Position numbers and translations under genes: made by a program. A model generated the notes under the pieces. That model was not told where the DNA came from. It saw nothing but the letters and a program-made list of their open reading frames with translations, and did no database searches. Below are positions 39,083 through 50,500 of a stretch of 64,000 nucleotides of DNA, piece after piece (the first letter of the stretch is position 1; every line of letters starts with the position of its first letter). This stretch comes from a sulfur-oxidizing endosymbiont of Gigantopelta aegis (GTDB lineage Bacteria; Pseudomonadota; Gammaproteobacteria; GRL18), in the NCBI RefSeq assembly GCF_016097415.1, contig NZ_JAEHGE010000001.1:1425015-1489014 (forward strand). The letters are read 5' to 3'.

Positions 39083-41520
39083 AATAAAATTGCTATTGGC
39101 GTGGATGATAAAGGAACGCCAATTCGTTTACAAGATGTTGCACAGGTTCACTATGGCCCAGAGTTACGCCGTGGCGTTGTTGATCTAAATGGTCAAGAAG
39201 AAGTGGCGGGAGGCATTATCATCATGCGCTTTGGTGAAAATGCTTTAAAAACCATACAAGGTGTAAGAGCCAAACTGGAAGAGCTGAAACAAGGCTTGCC
39301 TGAAGGCGTAGAAATTGTTCCCGTTTATGATCGGGGCGATTTGATTGAGCGGGCTGTGAAAAGTTTAAATGACTCATTAATACAGGAAATTATTCTGGTC
39401 AGTATTGTGGTGGTGTTGTTTTTGTTGCATTTACGTTCCGCACTCGTCGTTATTATCACCTTGCCTTTGGGTATTTTAATTGCCTTTATCATTATGAAGT
39501 GGCAGGGTTTAAATGCCAACATTATGTCTCTAGGAGGCATTGCAATTACTATTGGTACCATGGTTGATGGCGCTATTGTCATGGTCGAAAATACCCATAA
39601 ACGTCTCGCTCTGGCGAATAAGGAGAAAGGGGATAAATTAAATACGGCAGAACATTGGGAGGTTGTTGGTAAGAGTGCCAAGGAAGTAGGCCCTGCATTA
39701 TTTTTCTCACTATTAGTTATTACGGTTTCGTTTTTACCTATTTTTACCATGCAGGCACAAGAAGGACGATTATTTAGTCCGTTAGCTTTGACGGCTGCTT
39801 ATGCTATGGCTGCTTCGGCTATCTTAGCTATTACTCTAGTTCCAGTCATGATGGGCTTTTTAATTCGCGGGAAAATCATTGACGAAGATAAAAATCCCTT
39901 TAATCGTATATTGCATGGCTTACATTCACCGGCTTTAAATTTTGCCATGCGCTGGCGTACACTAACGGTTATTGTCGCACTGCTGATATTAGCGGTAACC
40001 TATTATCCTTTTTCTAAACTCGGTAGTGAATTTATGCCTCCCTTAGATGAAGGTGACATTTTATATATGCCAACCACTTTTCCAGGAATTTCCATCACTA
40101 AAGCCAAAGAACTATTACAGCAAACAGACAAAATACTGGCTACTTTCCCGGAAGTACATCATGTGTTTGGTAAAATCGGTAGGGCAGAATCAGCAACAGA
40201 TGCTGCCGCTCTGTCAATGATGGAAACCACTATACGTTTGAAACCTAAATCAGAATGGCCTGATCCGGATAAGACTACCAAGGAACTGACCAATGAAATG
40301 GACAAGGCGATCCAGTTCCCTGGTGTTGCTAATGCTTGGACCATGCCAATTAAAACGCGTATAGACATGCTTTCAACGGGTATTAAAACCCCTATTGGCA
40401 TCAAAATATCAGGTCCTAATTTGGTCAAGTTGCAAGAGCTTTCTGAAGCGGTAGAGCAAGCGATGAAAACGCTACCAGAAACATTATCCGCTTTTGGTGA
40501 TCGCACTGTGGGTGGCTATTTTATGGATTTTGATATCGATCGAGAAAAAATTGCCCGTTATGGTCTAACCATCGGTGATGTTCAGGATGTTATTCAAAGT
40601 GCTATTGGAGGTATGAATATTGGTGAAACCGTTGAAGGCTTAGAACGTTATCCCATTAACTTACGTTACCCTCGTGAATTACGTGATAATGTAGAAAGCA
40701 TGAAAAGAGTACTCATTCCAACACCAACGGGCGCTCAAATCCCTTTGACAGAGCTGGCAGAGTTTACTTATCGACGTGGCCCACCGGTCATTAAAAGTGA
40801 AGATGCCCGACCAAATGCTTGGATTTACGTTGATATTACAAGCTCTGATATTGGTGGCTTCGTTGCTAAAGCCAAAGAAGTGTTGGCTAGCCAAGTGACT
40901 ATTCCTGCTGGGTATACTGTGACCTGGTCAGGGCAGTTTGAATACATGGAACGTGCAGCCAAAAGACTGCAAGTTATCGTGCCGATTACATTATTGATTA
41001 TTTTTATCTTGCTTTACGTCAGTTTTCGCAATATTACTGAGCCGGTTATCGTCATGCTATCCATTCCTTTTGGGCTTATTGGCGGCATTTGGACCGTTTA
41101 TGCGCTTGATTATAATATGTCTGTCGCAGTCGCCGTTGGTTTTATTGCGCTGGCGGGAATGGCTGCTGAAATTGGTGTTTTAGTGTTAAGCTTTATTGAT
41201 GCGGAAATAGCCAAACTTCGAGTCGGACGGACAGAACCCTTATCAGCAAAAGAGATCCGTCTGGCGGCTCAATCAGCCACCGCAATGCGAGTACGGCCTG
41301 TCGCTATGACGGCTATTTCAACCATGGTTGGTCTAGTACCCATCATGTTGAGCACGAGTACAGGTTCTGATGTCACACATCGTATCGCCTCTCCCATGTT
41401 AGGTGGTATGTTAACAGTCATGATTCTTAACTTACTGGTATTGCCTGTTATCTACAGCCTTGTGCTTCAAATGCAGGAGAAAAAACGCTCGCAGTAGGCG
41501 TTATTTGTAGCTGTTATTAA

Positions 41521-41560
41521 TGGCTGTTAATGACTGTTAATGACTGTTAATGACTATTGT
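41521..41560. repeat. 10-bp tandem repeat after cusA
   Basis: Four units close to TGACTGTTAA run from 41521 to 41560 between the convergent ends of cusA and the amino acid permease gene. The last unit abuts the permease stop codon. Confidence 0.75.
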
Positions 41561-42855
41561 TAATAGGGGCGGGAAAAAATATGTTTGCGAATGATCTTTC
41601 CATAGCTTAGCTCAAATAAAAAGGAGATAGCAATAAAAGATAAAAAGATAACAATTGCTCGTGGTGTATTTGAATAAGTATGAATAAGCAATGTCATTAA
41701 AGCCATAAAACTGACCAAGCTTGCCAGCACTGTTATTTTTTTACTGGCATTGATTGCTTTGTGGAGTTTATAAGCAGCTACATTGACGATAAAAAAGATC
41801 AATAAAAAGCTGGCGCTGCCAATAATGGCTATTTCGCTTAGGTCAATTGAATTGGCCATGATCAAGCTTAGAGCGGCAGTCAGAATAACGCCTAAAGTGG
41901 GTATGTTACGTTTTTCATTAGCCAGCGACTCAGGTAGTTCGCCTTCTTTTGCCAGCATATAACTCAGGCGAGCATTGCCATAGATCGTGGCATTTATCGC
42001 TGAAAATGTTGCCAATAGAGCGGCAACCGCAACAATAGTGAAACCCACTTGACCAAGAGCCGGTTTTGCCGCGACCGCTAAGGCATAATCTTTTGCCATC
42101 ACGAGTTGGCTTTCGGGTACGGTGCCAACGGTAATGATGGCAATGAGAACATAAAGTAAAATAACCAGCAAGACTGAACCATAAAAAGCCCTGGGTAAAT
42201 TCGTGTCGGGATTTTTAATGTCTTCTGCTGCATTGGAAATCAATTCAAAGCCTTCATAGGCAACAAAAATTATCATGCCTGAAACGACGATAGAAAAAGA
42301 GCTTCCCCATTTCATGGGTGATAGTCGTTCAATATCAACATAGGATGCACTGGCGGCAATAATAAATACCAACAAGATAATCTTAATGATCACAATCAGT
42401 GTTTCAGATTTGCTGACAAAAGATGCGCTGATTAAATTAATTGCAACAGGCAGTAAAATAGCCAGGCTAATTAATAAATGTTTTAACCAAGCTGTTTCAT
42501 TATTGGGAAAGAAGGTTTGTCCATAGGAGGCAAAGGCCACAGCATACAATGAAATGGTGACTAAATAACTTAGCCAAAGCATTAGATTGACGCTACCGGC
42601 TAATAAGTTGTGATTAAATGCTTTATCAATGAATAAAACCGTTCCTCCCCGACTTTTGTAAGTGACGGAAAGTTTGGCATAAGAATAAGAGGTGAGTAAT
42701 GCGACAATTCCGGCAACAAGAAAGGCAATTGCAGTCGCACCATGAGCCAGTGAAACGGCCTCACCGAGTACCGCAAAAATGCCCCCTCCAACCATACCGC
42801 CTATGCCAATTGAAATAGCCCCCAATAATCCAATCGTGCCGTTTTTTTTATTCAT
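41560..42855 (-). CDS. APC-superfamily amino acid permease
   Basis: A 431-aa protein with about twelve membrane helices and the conserved first-helix signature GAISIGIGGMVGGGIFAVLG. The region MIIFVAYEGFELISNAAEDIKNP is the family's helix 6 substrate-site segment. It imports or exchanges an amino acid or polyamine; substrate unknown. It is the last gene on this strand after the nitrate transporter, 42 bases downstream, and may be cotranscribed with it. Confidence 0.88.
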   Translation of the reverse strand: MNKKNGTIGLLGAISIGIGGMVGGGIFAVLGEAVSLAHGATAIAFLVAGIVALLTSYSYAKLSVTYKSRGGTVLFIDKAFNHNLLAGSVNLMLWLSYLVTISLYAVAFASYGQTFFPNNETAWLKHLLISLAILLPVAINLISASFVSKSETLIVIIKIILLVFIIAASASYVDIERLSPMKWGSSFSIVVSGMIIFVAYEGFELISNAAEDIKNPDTNLPRAFYGSVLLVILLYVLIAIITVGTVPESQLVMAKDYALAVAAKPALGQVGFTIVAVAALLATFSAINATIYGNARLSYMLAKEGELPESLANEKRNIPTLGVILTAALSLIMANSIDLSEIAIIGSASFLLIFFIVNVAAYKLHKAINASKKITVLASLVSFMALMTLLIHTYSNTPRAIVIFLSFIAISFLFELSYGKIIRKHIFSRPY

Positions 42856-42897
42856 ATACCCTTATTCATTACAAGTCTCAATATACCCATGATACTA

Positions 42898-44376
42898 CTA
42901 GTCTACCTCAATCATTTCCACAGTACCATCAGGTAGTACTTCAGCCATGTGGCCTTTGGGTTCTTCAATAAATTGAATCGCCACTAGCACAAAGAGGGCA
43001 GAACCAGCGATGGTTAAGAAAAATATCTGTGGTGAGACGAAAGATAATACAGTCAGGAATAATACTGCACCTACATTACCATAAGCACCGACCATTCCAG
43101 CTATTTGTCCAGTCATGCGACGTTTAATTAAGGGGACCATAGCAAACACTGCACCTTCACCGGCTTGTACAAAGAATGAACATAACATCGTCACAGCAAC
43201 GGCTAGGAATAATGACCAACTGGATTCAATTTGACTCATAATATAATAACCGATGACCAAACCGATTAAGAAAATGGTCAGGGATTTTTTACGGCCATAT
43301 TTATCACTAATAAGACCACCACCGGGACGTGCAATTAAATTCATAAAAGCAAAACCTGCAGCTAACATACCAGCCATAATGGCAGTGATGCCATGACTTT
43401 CATGAAAGGTTTCATAAAAGAATAGGGGAAGCATAGAAACAACCGCTAGTTCAGAGCCAAACGTCACCATGTAAGCCAAATCAAGGATGGCCACTTGTTT
43501 AAATTTGTAGCGATGAATCTTAGGAATTTCTTCTTTTAAATGCTCATTGTTGATGTGAAATATTTTATAAATATTGTAGGCAAATAACGCAGTAATGCCG
43601 AAGTAAATTATTGTGGCAGTATTGGCTTCAAGTAAGCTAACGCCTGAGGGTGATAACTTCCAGGTAAGCAGTGCTAAAGTGGCATACATCGGAATTGACA
43701 TTAAGATGTAAAAATACAAATCACCTTTTGATGTGACTTCCATTGCACCCATGCGCTTGGGCTTGAAATAAGTAGAACCCTTGGGCGTATCGCTGACACT
43801 GAAAAAATAGATTACTGCATAAACAAGTGCAATGACACCAGTGAGTGCTACAGCATAACGCCAGCCTTCATCACCACCGAATAATAAAGCAATCGTCGGT
43901 AAACTCATCGCCGCTGCCGCAGAACCAAAGTTACCCCAACCGCCATAAATACCTTCAGCAACGCCAACTTGTTTGGCTGGGAACCATTCGCCCATCATGC
44001 GAATGCCAATCACAAAACCGGCGCCAACAAAGCCCAGTAAAAAACGAGATAAGGCAAGTTGTTCGAAGGTGTCTGCAAAGGCAAACATAAAACAAGGAAT
44101 ACTACCGATAGATAAGAGGGTGGCAAAGGTGCGTTTAGGGCCAAATCGATCAACCAGCATACCAATGATGATGCGTGCAGGAATGGTCAAGGCGACATTG
44201 AGAATGAGCAGGGTTTTAATTTGCTCACTTGTGAGTTCCATGGTTTCTTTGATGACAATTAATAAAGGTGCATGGTTGAACCAGACCATGAAGCTGATAA
44301 AAAAGGCTAACCAGGTTAAATGAAGAATTTTGGTTTTTCCAGTAAAGGAAAATAAATTCAGTCTACTATCACTCAT
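42898..44376 (-). CDS. NNP-family nitrate/nitrite transporter (NarK/NasA type)
   Basis: A 492-aa major-facilitator protein with about twelve helices. Both nitrate signature motifs are present: [13 protein letters not shown] (helix 5) and [14 protein letters not shown] (helix 11), plus the MFS loop [16 protein letters not shown]. It is divergent from the assimilatory nitrate reductase gene at 44652, so nitrate uptake for assimilation is the likely role; nitrite export cannot be excluded. The start is ATG at 44374-44376. Confidence 0.92.
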   Translation of the reverse strand: MSDSRLNLFSFTGKTKILHLTWLAFFISFMVWFNHAPLLIVIKETMELTSEQIKTLLILNVALTIPARIIIGMLVDRFGPKRTFATLLSIGSIPCFMFAFADTFEQLALSRFLLGFVGAGFVIGIRMMGEWFPAKQVGVAEGIYGGWGNFGSAAAAMSLPTIALLFGGDEGWRYAVALTGVIALVYAVIYFFSVSDTPKGSTYFKPKRMGAMEVTSKGDLYFYILMSIPMYATLALLTWKLSPSGVSLLEANTATIIYFGITALFAYNIYKIFHINNEHLKEEIPKIHRYKFKQVAILDLAYMVTFGSELAVVSMLPLFFYETFHESHGITAIMAGMLAAGFAFMNLIARPGGGLISDKYGRKKSLTIFLIGLVIGYYIMSQIESSWSLFLAVAVTMLCSFFVQAGEGAVFAMVPLIKRRMTGQIAGMVGAYGNVGAVLFLTVLSFVSPQIFFLTIAGSALFVLVAIQFIEEPKGHMAEVLPDGTVEMIEVD

Positions 44377-44651
44377 AAGATTGCTCTCTAAATTAATTAA
44401 ATAATTCTATTCTGATAATCTATGAAAGCATTTGTTAGGCCAACAAATATAAGTGTTTGTTAATTAATTAAAAAACAACTGTTTTCGTCATTATGAAAAA
44501 TTCACTATGCACCATTTTGGAGCAGTGTTCTAAGGATGTTTTTTGTTCAATAGTAATAATTGGTGCAATTAACAAGCTAATGTTACTTTGCTCACAGAGC
44601 TAGCAAAAAAATTGCTATAATCTTGAGGTCAATTTTTTATTCGGAATCCTT
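44377..44651. promoter_or_regulatory. Divergent promoter region between nitrate transporter and nasA
   Basis: 275 bases of AT-rich DNA carrying the promoters of both genes. TATAAT at 44616-44621 sits about 30 bases before the nasA start and is a plausible -10 box. I see no convincing FNR or NarL site. Confidence 0.35.
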
Positions 44652-47405
44652 ATGGCCAGTTCACAGTCGAAAGTACAATTAAATATTACTCCAGAATACA
44701 ATGCCCAATATAATAGGCTGTCGAATAAAGACGGCTTGCAAAAAACTACTTGCCCTTATTGTGGCGTGGGCTGTGGGGTTATTACACAGGTTGACCAAAA
44801 TGGTGTGGTGACCGTCAAGGGTGATCCGGATCATCCTGCTAATCAAGGGCGCTTATGTTCTAAGGGGATTGCCTTGGGTGAAACCGTGGCTTTAAATGAA
44901 CGCCTCTTATACCCTGAAGTAGAAGGTGAACAGGTCAGTTGGGAACATGCCTTGCCCATGGCGGCAGGACTGTTTAAAGACACAATTGAAGAATTTGGTG
45001 CAGATTCGGTGGCATTTTATGTCTCAGGGCAATTGTTAACCGAAGATTATTATGTGGCCAATAAGCTCATGAAGGGCTTTATTGGCTCGGCTAATATTGA
45101 TACCAATTCCCGCCTTTGTATGTCATCAGCAGTGGCGGCTTATAAACGAGCCTTTGGTGAAGACATTGTTCCCTGCAGTTATGAAGATTTGGAACGTGCT
45201 AAATTAATTGTTTTGACTGGGAGTAATACTGCCTGGTGTCACCCTGTTATTTACCAGCGTATTGCTAAAGCTAAACAGCTTAATCCCGATTTACAGGTGA
45301 TCAATATTGATCCCCGTATGACACAAACTTCCAGTATTGCCGATTTACATCTGGCATTAAAGCCCGGTAGCGATAGTGTTTTATTCAATGGTTTATTGGT
45401 TTGGTTGGAGCAAAGTGGTGAAAGCAATCCATTATATCTGGATAACTTCACTTCTGGTTTTGCTGCCGCCTTAGCTTCAGCAAAGGCCAGTGCGCCAACG
45501 CTTGAGTCAGTTGCCGAACAATGTGAGTTGCCCATTGCTGATGTTGAGCGTTTTTACCGCCTATTTGCGCGTACGGAGCGTACCATTACGGCATTTTCTC
45601 AGGGTATTAATCAGTCCAGTAGTGGCACAGATAAGGGTAATGCTATTATCAATTGTCACTTATTAACGGGCAGAATTGGTCGCCCGGGCATGGGACCTTT
45701 TTCACTGACGGGGCAGCCTAATGCGATGGGGGGACGTGAAGTCGGGGGACTCGCCAATCAATTAGCGACCCACATGGATATTGCTTCAGCAGAACATCGC
45801 CAAATTGTACAAGAGTTCTGGCACAGTCCAGTGATTGCTGATAGTGAAGGTCTTAAGGCGGTTGATCTATTTGATGCCGTCCATGATGGCAAAATAAAAG
45901 CCATCTGGATCATGGCAACCAATCCGGTGGTGAGTCTGCCCAATGCGGATAAGGTGAAACAGGCATTAATGAACTGTCCTTTGGTGATTGTTTCTGACTG
46001 TGTTGAACAAACGGATACCAGTAAGCTAGCACATATTAATTTTCCGGCACTTACTTGGGGTGAGCGTGATGGCACTGTTACCAACTCAGAGCGGTGTATT
46101 TCCCGGCAGCGACCTTTTTTACAAACACCGGGACTTGCAAAACCGGATTGGTGGATTATTACTGAATTTGCCAAACAAATGGGCTTTGAAAAGGCCTTTA
46201 ATTATCATTGTCCGGCTGATATTTTTCGCGAACACGCAGGTTTATCAGGGCATAAGAATAATAATGAACGCTTGTTTAATATTTCCGCCTTGGCAAATAT
46301 CACTAATCAAGAATACGATGACTTGTCACCTATGCAATGGCCCATCGTCACTCAAAGAGAAGAGAGTGCGATAAGAGTACTGGAAAATGGACAGTTTTAT
46401 ACAGCCGATAAAAAAGCACACTTTATTGCCATTACACCGGCAGCACCCAAACATTCAGTCAATACAGCTTATCCCTTTGTACTGAATACCGGACGAGTGC
46501 GCGATCATTGGCATACGATGACTCGTACCGGAATGTCACCACGTTTGTCATCTCATACCATTGAATCCTATGTTGAAATCCATCCACAAGATGCGATGAA
46601 TGTTGGTGTATCGGATGCTGAACTTGTGAAAGTGAATAGCCCTGATCCCAATGATGCACAATTACCCGACAAAGAAATCATGGTACGGGTGCGGATCAGT
46701 GATAAGCAGCGACAGGGTAGCCTATTTGTACCCATGCATTGGAACGGACAATTCAGTAGTCAGTCACGTGTAGGGACATTGCTTGCGCCCGTGGTCGATC
46801 CCATTTCAGGCCAACCAGAATCAAAACAGGGCATCGCCAACATTAAAACCTGTCAGGCGAATTGGTATGCGTTTATGATCACTCGCAGAACACCGGAGTT
46901 ACAATTTTCTAATTATTGGTCACGCTCCCGTGGCAAAGGTTATTGGCGTTATGAACTAGCAGGCTTACAGGCTCCCAAAGACTGGTCAGAACATGCGCAT
47001 AATCTATTAGGACATAATGTTGATAATGAAAACTGGCTGGAGTTCTATGATAAAACTCGCAATCATTATCGTGCAGTGAAAATGTCAGGCAAGCGTTTAG
47101 ATAGCTGTTTATTTATCTATCCTGATATTAATTTGCCACCAAGAGACTGGCTGATTAGCTTATTTCACAAAGATGAAATCACCCAGGAAGAACGTAATAA
47201 CTTGTTACGCGGTGAAGCACTCAATGCCCATGAAGATACGGGCAAGATAATTTGTGCTTGTTTTAATGTCGGGGAGAAAACCATTAATGACTGTATCAAG
47301 AAGCAAGGCTTAAAGACTGTTGATGCCATTGGTGAACAATTAAAAGCGGGTACTAATTGTGGATCGTGTAAGCCGGAATTAGCCGAGTTGTTGAAAAACG
47401 CTTAA
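44652..47405 (+). CDS. nasA: Assimilatory nitrate reductase, catalytic subunit (NasA-like)
   Basis: A 917-aa soluble molybdoenzyme reducing nitrate to nitrite for nitrogen assimilation. The N-terminal 4Fe-4S site is CPYCGVGC (Cys34, 37, 41) with the fourth Cys in GRLCSKG. Bis-MGD domains include NTNSRLCMSSAVAAYKRAFG, GSNTAWCHPVIYQR and GRVRDHWHTMTRTGMSPRL. The C-terminal extension carries a BFD-like [2Fe-2S] site (ICACFNVGEKTI...GTNCGSCKPEL), typical of NasA. No signal peptide. No nirBD is seen nearby, so nitrite reduction must be encoded elsewhere. Confidence 0.95.
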   Translation: MASSQSKVQLNITPEYNAQYNRLSNKDGLQKTTCPYCGVGCGVITQVDQNGVVTVKGDPDHPANQGRLCSKGIALGETVALNERLLYPEVEGEQVSWEHALPMAAGLFKDTIEEFGADSVAFYVSGQLLTEDYYVANKLMKGFIGSANIDTNSRLCMSSAVAAYKRAFGEDIVPCSYEDLERAKLIVLTGSNTAWCHPVIYQRIAKAKQLNPDLQVINIDPRMTQTSSIADLHLALKPGSDSVLFNGLLVWLEQSGESNPLYLDNFTSGFAAALASAKASAPTLESVAEQCELPIADVERFYRLFARTERTITAFSQGINQSSSGTDKGNAIINCHLLTGRIGRPGMGPFSLTGQPNAMGGREVGGLANQLATHMDIASAEHRQIVQEFWHSPVIADSEGLKAVDLFDAVHDGKIKAIWIMATNPVVSLPNADKVKQALMNCPLVIVSDCVEQTDTSKLAHINFPALTWGERDGTVTNSERCISRQRPFLQTPGLAKPDWWIITEFAKQMGFEKAFNYHCPADIFREHAGLSGHKNNNERLFNISALANITNQEYDDLSPMQWPIVTQREESAIRVLENGQFYTADKKAHFIAITPAAPKHSVNTAYPFVLNTGRVRDHWHTMTRTGMSPRLSSHTIESYVEIHPQDAMNVGVSDAELVKVNSPDPNDAQLPDKEIMVRVRISDKQRQGSLFVPMHWNGQFSSQSRVGTLLAPVVDPISGQPESKQGIANIKTCQANWYAFMITRRTPELQFSNYWSRSRGKGYWRYELAGLQAPKDWSEHAHNLLGHNVDNENWLEFYDKTRNHYRAVKMSGKRLDSCLFIYPDINLPPRDWLISLFHKDEITQEERNNLLRGEALNAHEDTGKIICACFNVGEKTINDCIKKQGLKTVDAIGEQLKAGTNCGSCKPELAELLKNA

Positions 47406-47445
47406 GCTGCTGTTAATAGCTTAAGGTAATAGCAAGCTTAATATT

Positions 47446-47515
47446 GATGCGTTTCTTGCCTTAGCAACACCCTATCAGAACAGTAGGATGCTGCTGCTGA
47501 GGTACGAAGCGCATC
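47446..47515. repeat. 70-bp palindromic intergenic repeat
   Basis: GATGCGTTTCTTGCCTTAGC (47446-47465) mirrors the arm ending GAGGTACGAAGCGCATC at 47515, with AACACCCTAT facing GTAGGATGC in the centre. It lies between the convergent ends of nasA and the 1160-aa gene and belongs to the family at 33367-33449. Confidence 0.7.
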
Positions 47516-47570
47516 ATCAAGCGTATGAACTGAATAATAACGTTAATTATTAATCAGAACTCAGATTATT

Positions 47571-50500
47571 TTACATTGGATCTGCACCCAACGTTCCCAC
47601 TAACTCATCTAAGTAAGCCTGACTGGAAACCTGAGTCAGTTTATCTTGAGCTTTACTGAGTTGTTTGGATATTTTCAAACGACTGGCTTCTTCAGCATGG
47701 CTATCACGTTCCAGGAAGTTGCTTAAGTAATCGATATGACGCTGCCATAAAGCAATGTCACGTTCTTGCTTCACTTCTAAACGGCGTTTATACCAATCAG
47801 AAGACAGAAGGGCTTCTTTAGTGAACATGGCGCGAATTTCAGGGTGATGGGCATCCTTACCTTCGTATTCACCATGCGCCATAATATAAATTAAGGCTTT
47901 TAGTGGTGGACAGGCCTGTTCGATTGAACCATCATCAATATATTCCAGTGCCACTTTTTGCTGTGCTTCAACGATATTATTAATGCCATCGACAAAATCA
48001 TCCATACTCTGGGTTTCAGGGCAAAGAATCTTTTCATCAAATACCGCAGAGGGATTATCAAAGATCTTGCCGAAAAATCCATGCACAAATAGATTGGTGA
48101 TGCGATAGCCTAAACGACTAGCCAATACTTTCTTACCATTATGTTCAAAATCTTCCAGTTTTTCTAATTGTCCCTTGTTGATCAGGTAATCAGGCCGTCT
48201 CTTTTCGGGTTTTAATAGCGCCCAAATTTCCGGGATAATTAAACTGATGTCATGATTGACCTTTGTATGTGGGCCGACATAGCCAGCAGCACTACTAAAG
48301 CCTGAATAATCAGTCAGAATATAAGATACCAGGGCATTGTTTACATCGGCAGTAGGCAAGAGTGCATTAAATGGCCCCTTGGTTAATGCGCCTTCAGAGC
48401 CTGCTCCGGTTGTTGAAGGTGATTTACCGGTAAGACTGCAAATGAAGTCCATAAACAGTTCAGGTAATTCCTGATAATGAATAGGATTGTAAACAGCCAA
48501 AGAACGAATGCCGGCTGCTGGCTCAGGCGGGTTGTTGCGACGTCCGGTTAGGACTGCATCTACAGGAAAGCAAATGGCTTCTTCTAATGAAGCGCGACGA
48601 TGAAAACGAGCACTCATTTTCGCTAAGTATAATTTAATGGGATGAGCAATATCAGAACGCAGTTGTAAATAGCGTGGGTTTTTACTCGGTGCACCATTTA
48701 CCATCAAAGGGTGTGCTGAAGAAACGGCCATTTTACCTTGTGCAAGGCTATCTAATAACAAATCACGCATGGGGGCTGTATACTGATCAAATTCAACCTG
48801 ATCTTCACTGAGTTCTTTTAACATATCAGGTGTTAAAGGTTGATAGTTGGCAACGAAGTTGCCTTTCATTGCCATTTCTAATTCAGTTTGTTTATCAAAA
48901 CCTTTGATAATCGCATCATCAGGACGTTGGAATAAACGATACTCACAGTTCTTAACCAGTTTGACACATTCATGGTTATTTTTTTCTGGCATATTGATTA
49001 GACGTTTTGCTGGGACAACAACAGAAGCACTGATGTCATCCTCCATTTGCAATTTATCAGCAACAATATAATCCTGACGCATTTTATAGATACGCCATGC
49101 ACCATCTTGATCGAAGCCCACACGTAAATAGGACATGATTAACTGACGGCATTGGTATTTTAGCTCGTGGCCTTGCACACCGTCGATAAGATCAACTGTA
49201 AAGTGTTTCTTCCAGTTGTCACCCCATTCTTCACGATAAAAACGCTTAATAATAAAGGCCAGTGCTTTGCTTGACTCAGGAATTTTTTCTAACCAGGCAT
49301 TATATTCAGGGGTGAATTTTCTTTCTGATTGAGTCAGCATTTTAATCATTGAACCCAAACTACGTTCCATACTTAAGGGTGAACGTGGTGGGTGATCATT
49401 ATAATCAGGAGTGAACTCAGGCAAATAGCGTTTGGAATAATCGTAGTTGAAGATCTCATCCATACGTTCCATGGCTTCATCAAGCTTATTGACAAATAAA
49501 GGGCCATAAATTACGGCATCATCAATGGCCTTGGATATTTCTGATTTGCCACCACCAGAAACGGTGGAAGGTTTGTGACAGAAAGTGCCTTCCGCATCCG
49601 TACCGACAATGCGCCAGGAGGGTGCTTTAGGGTGCTTTTCCATGGCAATTTTATAGCCACTGGGATGCATATAAATTAGCCCGGGCTTGAGCTTGATAGT
49701 CTGGGTTTTGCCATTGCTAGTCCAGGAAACCGTTTGCTGATTGAGATCCATTTGTAAATTGGTTTCAGGTACATATAAAATTTGTGGGAATTGCTTATCA
49801 ATGGCATAACCTTCTTCCTGAAGATCCATAATGTCGCCATATTTTTCCACAATATCAGAAAAATGATATTCAGTGTTTTTGGTACGGCAGTCCTTTCCAA
49901 ATTCTTCGCCATGGTTATAACGAGGAAAGGCTAAAGCACCACCGGAGTGTTCTTCTTCGGCTAAACCAAACAAGTTGGTAGAATAGCTGATTTGAGTTTT
50001 GACTTCTTTTTTACAATAGCCGAAATAATTGTCTGCTAAAATGGTGACAATGACACCGCGCTTATCACGGGCAGTAATTTTAAAGGGTTGGCCATTATTA
50101 TAAAGCTCGTCTTCACTGCTCCAGCACATACCATCTTTTATATGTCTTTCAGTGGCATCATCAATGTGTGGCAGGCCAAGGTCTTTTTTCTTCATGCGCA
50201 CGAGGTGTGGTGCAAGAATGACACAGCCGGTATGTCCTACCCAGTGTTCAATGTCTAAACCGGCATCATTTTCAGCCAAACTGGGATTGCCGGCATTACC
50301 AAAAATACTCTCAACAAAATCCAGATTGCTGGCTAATGTACCCGGTGCGAAAAAGCGAATTTCCATGCTTTTTTCAGCTTCTGACTGACTGGGATCATGT
50401 GTTGGAATTTCAGGACATACAATGGGGCGCAATAAAATAGAGAGAAAACTTTCTGCCTGCTCTTCCTGAGTTGAAGTAAAGGGTAGGGTCATTAACTCTT

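Larger units (their letters stand above)
36691..41497 (+). pseudogene. cusA: Heavy-metal RND efflux pump (CusA-like), IS-interrupted
   Basis: Two halves, 36691-37428 and 39083-41497, are separated by an ISKra4-like element. Deleting 37429-39091 (IS plus one 9-bp duplication) restores codons DDLNKI-AIGVDDKG in frame and a protein of 1047 aa, the length of E. coli CusA. The family is recognised by [34 protein letters not shown], the RND membrane segments (IIMKWQGLNANIMSLGGIAI) and RIDMLSTGIKTPIGIK. The likely role is Cu(I)/Ag(I) export, but other divalent metals are possible. As the sequence stands the pump is inactive, while the adaptor and outer-membrane genes are intact. Confidence 0.93.

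Noticed and set aside
39325-39750. Minus-strand ORF of 141 codons inside cusA
   Set aside because: Antisense of conserved RND membrane segments; composition is typical of a shadow frame.
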